From: Heliocidaris erythrogramma | Lineage: Eukaryota; Echinodermata; Echinoidea; Camarodonta; Echinometridae | Length of the DNA: 64,000 nt | Assembly: GCA_025617745.1 (NCBI GenBank) | Contig: CM046855.1 | Span: forward strand, 19,830,682-19,894,681 | Direction: 5' to 3' | Shown here: positions 1 through 11,428 of the stretch, piece after piece | Numbering within the stretch: position 1 is the first letter of the stretch | Layout of the letters: each line of letters begins with the position of its first letter | Translations under genes and position numbers: made by a program | The notes under the pieces: generated by a model | Told to the model about the DNA's origin: nothing | Databases searched by the model: none | Seen by the model: only the letters and a program-made list of their open reading frames with translations

Positions 1-533
1 TTTTATTGTGGATTATGATCTTTAGTATCGATCCTATTTACTATTCAGTGTCTTGGCATGATATATTAATGGAAAAATTAAAAGACCTTGAAAATTACAG
101 ATACATGTAGCTCCATCAAATAATTTTAAAAATCTTCCCGAAGCGTGGGAATATAGAATTTTTTTAAAATTTAGAAGTCTAGCAATTGGTGCTTTAATGA
201 ACAGTTCATGTAGATGTATTTGAGGTGCACATGTTATATATGATATGGTTTCTTTTTCATACATGTACATTCATATTACAAATTTCATAAATTTCCAGAC
301 AGTGGAGTATCCAGAAATTAATAAACACGGCGGAATATATCTTAGCAGCCCTTTTGGCAGTAGACTGTCAAACAGAAGATAATGTACGCTTGCTCCACCC
401 TTTGTCAGATACCCCAAAGTTTAATTAAAGATTTTTTTATCAGTCGAGGTGAGATCAAAAGGCATTTAGAAAAATAGCAAATTTTGCTTCCCTACCACAT
501 TTATCTCTATTTGAACAACTGCTTGGAGGTTTT
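1..533. other. no gene seen
   Basis: AT-rich sequence; small open frames only, without splice or family support. Confidence 0.6.
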
Positions 534-1175
534 TATACCCCCGCCAAACGAAGTTTGAAGGGGGTATTATAGGAATCAGTCGATGGTTGGGCGGGCGGGC
601 GGTCGGTCGGTCCGTTGCAAATCTTGCGGATCGAACTACTTCTTCAGTTTTTGACCGAAAGTCATGAAATTTGGTACACACATTGGTCTTGGTGGGAAGA
701 TGTGTAAGACATATTTTTCGGATGAGTCGGAATCTGCGTTGCCATGGTAACGGCAAATTTATGGCAGAAAATCAAGGAAACACCTTGCGGATCGAACTAC
801 TTCCTCAGTTTTTGACCGAAAGTCATGAAATTTGGTACACACATTGGTCTTGGTGGGAAGATGTGCAAGACATATTTTTCGGATGAGTCGGAATCTGCGT
901 TGCCATGGTAACGGCAAATTTATGGCAGAAAATCAAGGAAACACCTTGCGGATCGAACTACTTCCTCAGTTTTTGACCGAAAGTCATGAAATTTGGTACA
1001 CACATTGGTCTTAATGGGAAAATGTGTACAACATGTTTTTTTGATGTGTCGGAAGCTGCGTTGCCATGGAAACGGCATATCTATGGCAGTAAATCGGGAA
1101 AATCTTGCGGATCGAACTACTTCCTCAGTTTTCGACCAAAAGTCAAGAAAGGCTGTTGTCACGGGCGGGGGTATT
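534..1175. mobile_element. TIR element with 161-bp internal tandem repeats
   Basis: Ends share inverted ATACCCCCGCC/GGCGGGGGTAT; the left end also folds on itself (tatacccccgccaaacg and gaagtttgaagggggtat). Inside are about three and a half units starting with gatcgaactacttc at 629, 790, 951 and about 1110, period 159-161 bp. Each complete unit has GTTGCCATGG(T/A)AAC. No coding capacity, so a non-autonomous element or a transposed minisatellite. Confidence 0.75.
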
Positions 1176-2938
1176 AATCATCAGCTTCAGTGATATTTCT
1201 AGTTTGTAATGAGATTTGATGGGGGCATTGTGCAAGCAATTTATTTTATAAATGGATACTTTGACTAGCTTTTATCGAAGGGTAATGAAGACGTTGAGAA
1301 TTTTTTTCTTTTCATCACAGGAAAGACAAGAATATGTAGTATGTAAACATTAAAGAAAAACAAAACAAAACTGATGTAGACATGTGCTTCCCCTTCCCCA
1401 ATATAAAAAAGAAAAGGAAAAAAAAATGGAAAAAAGACAAACAAGAGAAAGGTTGGGAGGAAATGGAGGAAAGGGCTGAAGCATTGGTCCATGCTTCCCA
1501 TAAATGACCAACCCATGCCGCATCTCTTTTTTTCTGGTTGAAAATCCTGTCTGCTCTGTTGCTTCATTTGCTTATAATACATAAACCAGCTGAATTTAGT
1601 TTAATTTAATGAGATGTCAATAGAATTACATGTATTTCTTGGTATATTTGTGCCCTTTCCATTTTTAAAGCCTTTTATTCTTTTATAGATATTCATGTAC
1701 ATTCACTTCATATGTAACATCTTGTTGCATATTGAGATTCCTTTCCACTTACAATAATGGTGATATAGCAACATTATTTTGAGCCTTTATTACATGTATT
1801 TCAACAACAAAAAAGAAATTCCACAGCTTATTGCATATACAAATTTGCTGCATAACCTTTGTTTACATAGAAAGAATATTAAAAGAGATTTTCTGCATTA
1901 TCTCATTTCATTTTGGCATTATGAGATTTCCACATATGTCACCAATTTTCCTTTTCGCCAATATATTTACACAGTGAGTGCTCTCGGCTATTCGTCACCA
2001 TTCGTCACTTTGCAGAGTTTTTAATCATCCTCCATTTTGGTGTAAATTGATGATTTGGCAGGGTGCGCATAAAAATCAGAGGCAAAATGGTGAAATGGCA
2101 AGTTATTTTTAGTGCGCAGATGAACGAAGCACTTCCTGGTAATAATGAGTCATATGAGATGAGCAAGCGTGGCTTATTCATAAAAGCTGTCCTTCTAACC
2201 AACATGGATGCACTTTAATAACTCTTTCTTACTCCATCCCCTTCTCTCTCTCTCTCTCTTGCTCTGTCTCTCCCTCTCTCTCCTCATCTTGTCTTTGCCC
2301 TAATTGATTTCTTTTCTCTTTGCACTACATATTTTCCTTTTTTTCCAGCCACCTCTTTCATTCCTTTTCCGTTTTCAGTCATCTTTTCTTATTTTCATTA
2401 CTCTTTTTCTCCACATTTATTTCATTACTTTCCAGTAATTCTTTTTTTTTTATACCTGTAACAATTCTACCTTTTCTCAACATGAACTACAGACGAGATA
2501 TACTAAACCAATCACACGTTGCACATTTCGAGTTTTTTAAAATTCTCTTACACAAAAGATAAAATCTGGTTCTTTTCCCCTTGCTCATTCCTTTTCTCAG
2601 ATCTATTTCTGTACTTGTGGGGAATCATATCCTGCTTTCAAATTATTTCCATACCTCCTCACACTTTTCCTTTCCCTCTTTCTTCTCCAAGCATTCCGAT
2701 CCTTTTCCTCAATCTCGGCTCTCATCTATTTTCATTTCCAGGATTTATTTCTGATCTTACTGTTCCCTCCATAATCCCAGTGCTTCCCCACGTTATTTGA
2801 TTCTAGTGATTATCAAAGATCTTTCACGGTACCTACAATGTATCCTTGTTTTTCTTGGACTTTTGCCAAAAGGTAAAATTTAATAGGTTATACATGTATG
2901 ATGTAACCATGAATATTGTTCGAGCAGAATCATGTGAT
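1176..2938. other. no gene seen; pyrimidine-rich half
   Basis: Unique AT-rich DNA then a T/C-rich tract from 2220 to 2790. No conserved protein recognised. Confidence 0.6.
2244..2285 (+). repeat. (CT)n microsatellite in a pyrimidine-rich tract
   Basis: CT repeats; T/C-rich sequence continues to about 2770 on the plus strand with no convincing gene. Confidence 0.85.
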
Positions 2939-3033
2939 AAATTCCACGTTTAATACGCATGCCAAATGAAATAATTCTACAATTCAGAATTGTAGACTTA
3001 TTTCATGTGACATGTGTATTAAATGTGGAATTT
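2939..3033. mobile_element. 95-bp imperfect hairpin (short palindromic MITE)
   Basis: AAATTCCAC at the left pairs with GTGGAATTT at the right, and the arms stay largely complementary to the centre, where TCTACAATTC meets AGAATTGTAGA. No coding capacity. Could be a MITE or a transcribed hairpin. Confidence 0.6.
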
Positions 3034-5576
3034 GAATTTAATGCAAATGAAACTGACTCTCCAAAATAGATCACAATTGCATTGTCTAAATATCCTTCAA
3101 AATATCTGGGAATTCAACAATTTCAGATTTGACATTACATAGAACTGTAGTTTGTGTATATCCATGAATAGAAATATTCACAAGAGAGTCATGAGAAAGG
3201 GGGTTATTATGAAATTTTAGGAGGGGTGGGGGGAGCGGCATGTAAAGGTAACCTTACATGTAGTTTGGAGTGTTCAGAGAATCTCTCCACTCCATTGAGG
3301 CAGTGTCATTAATGATTAATCAGAAACAAATCAAAGCATTATTATATCCAGAGGGCAAGTCTGGCAAGCTATCTCAACATGAACATGTAAATACTGTACT
3401 AGGGGTAACATTTTAAAAACTGTTGTGTTGCCGCACAACAAACTTCTGCTTTTACAATCACATTTTATCCAAGAATAAAAATGAAACATCCAGGAGGTGG
3501 CGAGATACATGTACGTGTACTTGTACATAAAACTAGCCACTGCATTTTCTTGGCTTTTCATTTTTGCTAGTGTTATGTATTCTGCACAACATTAAGACAT
3601 TAAGTTGTAATACATGTAAATGTAAATATACTACGTTTGATATGAGCTTAAAATCAAGAGGTAATCCGAAAATATTTAAACTACAAATATTTCTAGAAGT
3701 TATACATGTACATTCATGATATGCTTACACTGGGTCAGTGACAAACTAAATAACAAAGAAAGGAAACACAGTTCTCTATAGCATCACACATGAAAGATTT
3801 ATTCAGTCAGAGCAATCCACATTTCTACAAGAAAGTAAATAATGCCTATGAAACACTATTTGTCAATAAACATTAATAAACAATAAAATCAAAAACATGC
3901 ATTCTACTGCAATCCTATAATAGTTTAATATACACAACTTTGATATATACAATGCTCTACCTGCATACATGTATTTCAGATAGATCCTTGAAAACAATAA
4001 ACAGTCATCTTCTAGACATCGCGTCCAAGAAAGAAAAAACATGTAATTTGATAAATATACGTAGCAGGATGCTAGCTCATCCTTCTATCTCAACCTTCAT
4101 AAATAAAAGAAGCACACTTTCTATGGCATGATTGGCATTGGCATTTCATTGTCCATCTCATTACAGAAAACTTTCTTCATTATTTCATAAACAATAAATA
4201 ATATACATGTACTACGTGTGACACTAACACTACCACACTTATGACATGTTTAATATCCAATAATGTTTGAGTAATTGTGCAATTAGATACTTCATTATAC
4301 CAGCAATGTAGTTCTACACTATTTCTAAAGTGTGTAATTAAGTTCGTACATTTATTTTAATACAGTTTAATAAGTGTGTTTATTCAGTCATAAACTGTTA
4401 GATATTCACTAAAACCCTTGCAATGAGTGACCTGAAATGAGTAAAAATCAGTAAACCTTTCAACTGGGCAATGGACATGTACATGTATTACTCAGAAATC
4501 ATAAACAATGAATACAATATGGAAAATTCTTCATCATCATAATTATAAAGAACATGTTATGATGTTACACACACAGATACATGTATGTGGTATGGATGTT
4601 GAAAACTCAAAGTGTGAATGTAGATTTTTTCCCCCTTCAAATGATTACTTCCACTACTGTAGGGATATGGGAATGTGGAACTCATCTCTCTCGAGTCTTT
4701 TGAAGTTTCCATCAATATTCTTCTTTATTTATCATTGTTATTTGTTCATGGAACTGGAAACTTTGTGGGAAGATACTCTTATACATGTAAATGAAAAAAT
4801 CATTAACAAATAGATACCATATGATATAGCATTCGCCCTTGTGAGGAATTGATGAGTCTAGAGATTCAATTCCTTGCAAAGCATACCCAAAAATAAATTT
4901 AGAAGGAAAAAGAATAAAGTACAAGTCATGCGATGGAATAAACAAGAGGATCTCTACCACTGCTTGCCTCCTGGCAAATGATATGCAAATGACAGGAAGC
5001 AATGTATCTTGAGAAAAGCCTTGTGGCTTTACTTATGGAAATGAACTAGCGCTGGATTACTCCGAGGGATACTGCCTGAACCAGAAAAGAGTCAAATCCT
5101 CTTGTTTGTTCCACCGCTTGAAATGTAATATTCATCTCTTGAATCCTTTCCTTTCCGGAATGAAACTTCTGTTTAAAAATCAATGTGAATTCCGTTTTTA
5201 TCGTTGGTTTGTCTAATTGGTGCCTAGATGAGTATGTCTAGTATTTCCAATATCAAAATCCAATTTCTTTTACATGTCTTTAGCTATTACTTCATTATTC
5301 CCCTTCCCTCTCAAAGGAAGGGGGTGATGGTTTGTTTCTTGCAAACTTATCTTTCAAACTTATCTTTCAATTGATCTTGTGTTTTTCTCCTATCACATTT
5401 TTAGCCTCAGTCTTGGAATCTTTTAACCCTAAATACATACATGTAAGATACATGTATGATGCAAAAGATCACAACAAATTCATAAATTAACTAACTTCTG
5501 CTCATATTATTTGGGTATTTTCTTGAAATCATATATACATTGTACGGAGTAAGTCATAATATATATAGTGAAACCT
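3034..5576. other. no gene seen
   Basis: AT-rich unique sequence with frequent acatgta words. The word tgtttgagtaattgtgcaat at 4264 recurs inverted at 7250. Possible downstream or regulatory DNA; nothing supported. Confidence 0.55.
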
Positions 5577-5742
5577 GTTTATAAAGACCACTCAAGGGAG
5601 ACAAGAAAAGCGGTCTTTATATAAAGCAGGTGATCTTTATGGACAGATTCCTTTAATACACATCTCAATGAGAAACATTGTTCAAGGGAAACGAAAACTG
5701 TGTCTTTATAGACAGGTGGTCGCTAAAGCAGGTTTGACTGTA
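5577..5742. mobile_element. pogo-like MITE
   Basis: Ends gtgaaacctgtttataaag and the inverted gctaaagcaggtttgact, bordered by TA. Internal copies of ggtctttata recur in both directions. The AACCTG-type end is shared in style with elements near 9023 and 38221. Confidence 0.55.
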
Positions 5743-7454
5743 TATTCAAATCAAACAACCCATTTTACAATGTATACCGGTACATGTAAAATGAACGAAT
5801 GATACATGTAAACTACACTGTACCCACGAATTGTCCATTCATTGACATTAAGTTCACAAGGGCAATTGATAACTGTGAAAGGGATACATTAGTTAAACCA
5901 CATTTTAACAGATTTTTTTTCAAGGAAATGACCATCACCAGAAAACATCAATGGTGTGAATTTTCCTTGAAAGCTGGATTGTTTTAATGTACTGCAGTGT
6001 TCTTGTTAAAAGGTACTATCTAACATTTTGACACAACTGTGAAAGTACATGTAGTTGAATTACTGACAAATGGAAGGAAAAAACACTCCTGCAAGTTTTA
6101 AGAAATAAGACCAACTTTGATTAAAGGGAATAGAATGTTAATTTAATAATTTTCAAAAAGAATAATATGAATTACACGTATATTTGTACTGTGGTACAAA
6201 TAACACTAAGATACTCTAGACCTCATAAATAGAGGAGCAATTCTTAAAAATTCCTTTGTCACCATCCATAAATTGCTTCCCAATTTTCTATAACCATTTT
6301 TTGATTGATTTTCAAGAAGCATTTACCAAAGTATCTTTTAAATCTGCTAATGGTTATTGCCACATAAATTAAGGCAATCTTGACTCGGATACCAGTATGA
6401 CTATTTAAAACATGTTTTTCACCTAAAAAGGGGATTCTAACCAAAATTATGTGGTTTTCCTTTCTGAAAGCAAAGTGACAGTCTAAGCCCTACATGTACA
6501 TGACTTTGTATGTAAGTCCATCCCACTTATTATATATTAAGTTGACTATTAAAAAGCATATACAAATGATATAACCAGTCAATCAGATTCATGTATGCAG
6601 GAGATCAGACAATTAATAACCTGGTCATATGACTGATGTCATGGGCTCTCTATTCACATTTGTTCCAAATGTTTCAATGTCCTAAATTCCATTTCATTAA
6701 GATTATGACAATACACAAAATGAATGGCTAGTTTCTTTTGAACACCTGACAACACAGTCACATGATCACGTTGCCGATTTGTCTGGGTAAGATTTTCATA
6801 CACCTGATTAGCCAAGAACCCATTTTGATCTGTACATGTACATGTATCTCTGATTCTGTTTTTAACCATATTTCAGAATTCAGACTTTGTTTGACCTTTT
6901 GAAGATATGTTGTTCTATTTTAGTACACAAGTTGCTGCATAAGTTTAGTCAAGTTACACATAACATGATCACATTGCACACTATCTCTTCCTGTCTGAAT
7001 ACAATGTAGGCCTACATTATATGCGTTAATGTACATGTATTCAATGCATTTGATCATGTTTCATATCTCTCGGAGTAAACATTTGCAACTCAAGCTTATT
7101 GTTTCTTTTCTCTCATATTATTGCTTGTTATTCTAACAAGCAAATTCCATGATGATAATCACCACGACAATCAAATGATATTTATCCTATGTTTCCTCCT
7201 ACATGTTTAAGGGTGTACAGCATAATCTAATCTGTATTACACGTACATGTAATTGCACAATTACTCAAACACATTCATGAACATGAAGAATCTTACGGTA
7301 TCACATCATGACAGATGCAAACAAATACAAGATTACTTTGTGAATCTCCGTGATTGCATGACACTTATGGATCTCAATTAAAATGATAGCAACCTGCAGG
7401 TATAAATATGACAGGATTAAGAGCCACCAGTTTATCTGGAACAAATCATGTAGC
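5743..7454. other. no gene seen
   Basis: AT-rich; small palindrome atgtaggcctacat near 7004. No coding support. Confidence 0.55.
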
Positions 7455-7676
7455 TCCTGTAAAACCAGAAATATCTGTGTGCATGAAAATTTCGAGAATT
7501 TCACCAGTGGTCGAGTTTTACGAAAGTTTCATGCCGCGAAATGATCAAATGATCAAATCACAATTGAAACAACACAAGATTATTGTAAATCGCGTAAGTT
7601 TCTTGCTGTAAAATTGGCTGTCATTAACAATTCGCGAAAGTTTTATGTTGTGAAAGTTTTTGGTTTTACAGTAACT
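7455..7676. mobile_element. MITE with TGTAAAACCAGAAA ends
   Basis: ctgtaaaaccagaaat at the left and the inverted tttttggttttacagta at the right, with internal gcgaaagtttcatgc words in both orientations. A weaker relative is at 29370-29500 (gaaactttcgcat ... aaagtttctggtttta). Confidence 0.5.
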
Positions 7677-7724
7677 AAATTCTATAACAACAAAAATAGA
7701 TTAAAACGTTTCGAAAAAGAGACA

Positions 7725-7765
7725 TGATAACAAAGCTTTTCGACCTGCACTCATCAGGTTATCAC
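7725..7765 (-). ncRNA. hammerhead-like motif (candidate)
   Basis: On the minus strand GATAAC, CTGATGAG, a short stem-loop region, GAAA, then GTTATC. CTGATGA...GAAA is the invariant core order of a hammerhead ribozyme, and GATAAC/GTTATC would be stem I. Stem II is weak and stem III minimal, so activity is doubtful. A second copy at 32813-32854 keeps the core-like part with paired changes in the stem. Confidence 0.3.
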
Positions 7766-8223
7766 GCAGGTATATAACAATTAAAATGTTTCTTCATTAT
7801 TTTCCTAATCTACTACTAGATTTCAGAACTGTATGGGGAAATATGCAAATCAAATGGAAAGCAATTGAGATTCCAAGAAAAAAAAAAATTATAAAAATCC
7901 ACCTATTGAAAATTGATTCAGACTTATACCACAAATGCAGACATTCCATTTTCTTTGGTTTACCAATCTACATGTAAGGATTTATTTAAACTATACATGA
8001 ATAGAATGTTCACTGCAAGTCCACAGATGCAAACATGATTGTTCTACATTATGTAGTTAGCAATATACAGGCTTATTTCTTCACATCACAATAAACATGA
8101 AAATACAGACAATGATCATGAAAATAGAGCCATAAAAGTCAGTATACTGTACATTGCAAGTAAGGGTACCAGTACCTAATTTCATTTTTAACCTTCAAGT
8201 TCTTCTTATTATTTCCTTGCCCT

Positions 8224-8833
8224 TTAAAGGCCAAGTGCACCCTAACAAAAAGTTGATTTGAATAAAGAGAGAAAAATCCAACAAGCATAACACTGAAAAT
8301 TTCATCAAAATTGGACGTAAAATAAGAAAGTTATGGTAGTTTAAAGTTTCCCTTAATTTCGCGAAACAGTTATATGCACATCCTGCTCAGTATGCAAATG
8401 AGGGAACCAGTGATGTCACCCACTCACTATTTCTTTTGTATTTTATTATGTGAAATATAGAATATTTTAATTTCTGCAGATTTCACAATTAGGAAGCTCT
8501 CATTGAATTGTGTATAGGTTGCAACAATGGCAATTACACATGTTCAGCGAGGAATCAAACCTTGTTTCACATTATAACAAGGAAAAATTGAAATATTTCG
8601 TATTTCATGTAATAAAATACAAAAGAAATAGTGAGTGGGTGACGTCACTGGTTCCCTCATTTGCATACGGAGCAGGATGTGCATGTAACTGTTTTGCGAA
8701 ATTAAGCGAAACTTTAAAATACCATAACCTTCTTATTTTACATCCAATTTTGATGAAATTTTCAGTGTTATGCTTGTTGGATTTTTCTCTATTTATTCAA
8801 ATCAACTTTTGTTAGGGTGGACTTGGCCTTTAA
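8224..8833. mobile_element. 610-bp palindromic TTAA element (MITE)
   Basis: Begins TTAAAGGCCAAGTGCACC and ends GGACTTGGCCTTTAA; each arm of roughly 230 bp is largely the reverse complement of the other. TTAA at both outer edges is the target duplication expected of piggyBac-like transposition. Shares style with 21247-21818, 42900-43631 and 47283-47779. Confidence 0.7.
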
Positions 8834-9022
8834 TGTGTCTTCTTTATTATATCATGACATAAAGAAGGGGATTACAATTTGCTCATCACATAAATGTAAA
8901 ATAATTGGTCAATAGGCCTTTTACAGTTTGCATGGAGAGGGAAAATCAACATGCTACACTACTGTATTTCACATTTGTACTTTGTAGCAGCAATTATGTC
9001 CAAAATATATGGCAATCTAATA

Positions 9023-9214
9023 CAGTGGAACCTCATTATAACAAACTCCTTGGAACCAAGAAAATTAACTTGGTATATATTATACACATGGATCAGGGCA
9101 AAAAAAACCCAAAAGAGTACAAAAAAGTGGAACTGGCAAAATTACCTAGTAATAAATGAGAGTTCTTTACATATATTTGTTTAAGTTCCTTATAATGAGG
9201 TTCTACATGTACTA
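9023..9214. mobile_element. pogo-like MITE
   Basis: CAGTGGAACCTCATTATAAC after a TA at the left, and the inverted ttataatgaggttctac near the right end. Roughly 190 bp, no coding content. CAGTnGAACCTC ends are typical of pogo/Tc1-mariner-related MITEs. Confidence 0.6.
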
Positions 9215-9643
9215 TAATGCAGACTACAGAAAAGTTATCTTCATGAAGATTTTAACTGGTATGTAGTTCTTCAGAATCAATTACTGATTGAAAAAGTTAA
9301 AAATAATTATGGAAATCCTTATAAATTTGAAACTATTTCAATACTTTGTATGCCCATTGATGGATTTTATAATAAATGAGCAAAACAAAAAGGATCAATG
9401 GTTAGATACGTAAAATGGCTGGCATTTTGCACAACAATAGATTGGAAAGTGTAAGATACAATGAGTGAATACATTCAAATTACAAAACAAGGTATTTTCA
9501 TATCATAATAAGCTTAAACATTCATAGATCATAACTGGGTAGTATCAAACAGTTGATAATGTACTATCAATATCATGTATTCTTATTTGAAAGATTATGC
9601 AATTCAGTGCAACACAATCTAGATGATCCATTGTCATATCACT

Positions 9644-11428
9644 TCACCTAGAGATACATGTATTTGTGACAATGCTTTGCTTTGCCTCCGGCAGTTGCGG
9701 CATGTCTACCTCGACTCTTCTGATGCGTACGCGTTGTTTGTAGTGATACTCCCTCAGGAATTCTTTCAGACTGTTTGGTAGCTTCAAGTAGCTGATGGTA
9801 TCATAGGAGACATGGTGGCAGATCCTAGCCCTACTGAGCTCCATCAGTGACGATGGATTGGCCCTGGGAAGCGGATTCGTCAACATTGGCTCAAAGAACA
9901 TGCAGTAGTTGGGATCCTTGTAGTGCTCCAGGAGACTGCAGATGGTGTCAGAAGAATACACCCCTGGATCATGAGCATCAAAGCTAAATTTGTGATTCCA
10001 CTGCTCTATCCTTGCATGGAGTGTGCGTCCATACCTACAAAAGCTAACCGAGAAGAGAAACTCTTCTTGGGCACTGTCACGCAATAGGAACGTCCCCTCT
10101 GGCTTGTTATCTAAAAGCATATCAGCCTCATACCGATCAATTTTTCCCCAGTAATAAGGAGACTTCATGATGTTCCACTGATCAGGAACAAGACAATGCA
10201 TGTAGTCAATCTGTGTGTGAACAGTTCGAGGTATAAAGGTGCCAGATGGAGTCAAGGATCCGTACAAGTCATAGATGTCTTCTGTGGTATGTGTCGGAGC
10301 ATCAACTACTTGATAAGAACTGGTACTCGCTGCACTGGCTTCAGGTAAATTACAAGTAGATATTGGAATATCAGGTCCTTTTGTTCTTTGCATACATGTG
10401 AGCACATCAGGTGCTGGTACTGTACCTGGAGCAGTAGGGACATTTACATCAATTCCAGCCACAGCGATTCCCTCCTCTATTTCTCTTTCCCTTACTGCTC
10501 TTTCAATTTCCTCAGTGCATTCAATGGGATACTTCTCTGGATCAAACTTAGCAAAATTAACAAGCGGTGATTGCCGTGATTTTTTGCACCGACTCGATGA
10601 TGAAGACCTCTTTCCTCCTTGTTTTCTATGTTTCGTCTTATGCTTTTCTTTTCCTGGAGAAGAGGGCGATGCTGTCTGCACTGCTTCAGCCTTTGGACTT
10701 TCCGGGCTTGCATCCTCATCCTTGTGCCCAAATCGCTTCATCACCCTGCTTGTCAATGACCTTGAACGCCTCCTTACAACTGGCTGTATATCTCCACCAT
10801 CAGATTCATCATCACTTCCATTGTCAGCCTCCTTCCTCCTGTCTTTTCCTTTCATATTTTTGGTTTCAAGCTTCAGTTTTGAGAAAATTTGGCTGGCTGC
10901 TTTACTAAACCTCTTGAACTTCTGGTTACTATCTTTCTTGTGCTTGACACATGCATGTGATTTCCGTCTTGGTGAAGCTCTTGGAGACGTCTCTGATTCT
11001 GAGTCACTACCTTGGAGATAATGTATTGTCTCATTACAACAGAGTAGTTCTGAGTCGGGACGGAGCTGTCTCCCACTAGAATCCTTTTCCTTGCTACTAG
11101 TAGTAGTACTAGCACCTGCTCTCGTCTGAACAAATGCAGATTTCTTGGGCTTGACTACTGGGTTAAGATCTTGCAGAACAGCCCTTTGTTTTGGCTCCAG
11201 CCAATGAACAGATGCTTGTGTGATGTTGTTTATCTTCACACTTTTCCTGTCCACTGTACTAACAGTTATGCCATTGTTCTCTGACCATGATGATACAGAA
11301 GTGCTTGCTGTATTTGGAATGCCAGTCAGAGATGAAAAGTCAGTAGCTTCACAGTGTAACTGCGGAGAGGAGGTCGACCGCCTTTTTGAGAGGGCAAACA
11401 GGACTGATGCTGACGAAGCAGAAGCCAT
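9644..11428 (-). CDS. SOCS5: SOCS4/SOCS5-type suppressor of cytokine signalling, single coding exon
   Basis: Uninterrupted frame of 594 codons ending in TGA. Seen: a Ser/basic-rich, probably disordered N-terminus (1-400) with basic clusters near 219-236 and 260-285; the linker [13 protein letters not shown] (404-416), nearly identical to vertebrate SOCS5; an SH2 domain about 426-520 with the phosphotyrosine-binding motif GTFLLRDS (Arg450) and [16 protein letters not shown]; and a SOCS box about 525-565 ([13 protein letters not shown] ... [11 protein letters not shown]). Known of the family: SH2 binds phosphotyrosine on receptors or kinases, and the SOCS box recruits elongin B/C and Cullin-5 for ubiquitination, acting in the cytoplasm to damp JAK/STAT or EGFR signalling. 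Length is between human SOCS4 (about 440) and SOCS5 (536) and fly Socs36E. The ATG at 11428 has A at -3 and G at +4. An uninterrupted coding region is typical of SOCS genes; 5' UTR exons cannot be placed. SOCS4 and SOCS5 are not separable here, as invertebrates usually have one co-orthologue. Confidence 0.95.
   Translation of the reverse strand: MASASSASVLFALSKRRSTSSPQLHCEATDFSSLTGIPNTASTSVSSWSENNGITVSTVDRKSVKINNITQASVHWLEPKQRAVLQDLNPVVKPKKSAFVQTRAGASTTTSSKEKDSSGRQLRPDSELLCCNETIHYLQGSDSESETSPRASPRRKSHACVKHKKDSNQKFKRFSKAASQIFSKLKLETKNMKGKDRRKEADNGSDDESDGGDIQPVVRRRSRSLTSRVMKRFGHKDEDASPESPKAEAVQTASPSSPGKEKHKTKHRKQGGKRSSSSSRCKKSRQSPLVNFAKFDPEKYPIECTEEIERAVREREIEEGIAVAGIDVNVPTAPGTVPAPDVLTCMQRTKGPDIPISTCNLPEASAASTSSYQVVDAPTHTTEDIYDLYGSLTPSGTFIPRTVHTQIDYMHCLVPDQWNIMKSPYYWGKIDRYEADMLLDNKPEGTFLLRDSAQEEFLFSVSFCRYGRTLHARIEQWNHKFSFDAHDPGVYSSDTICSLLEHYKDPNYCMFFEPMLTNPLPRANPSSLMELSRARICHHVSYDTISYLKLPNSLKEFLREYHYKQRVRIRRVEVDMPQLPEAKQSIVTNTCISR

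Noticed and set aside
10398-11021. 207-codon plus-strand frame
   Set aside because: Shadow of the SOCS5-type coding region; no family similarity.
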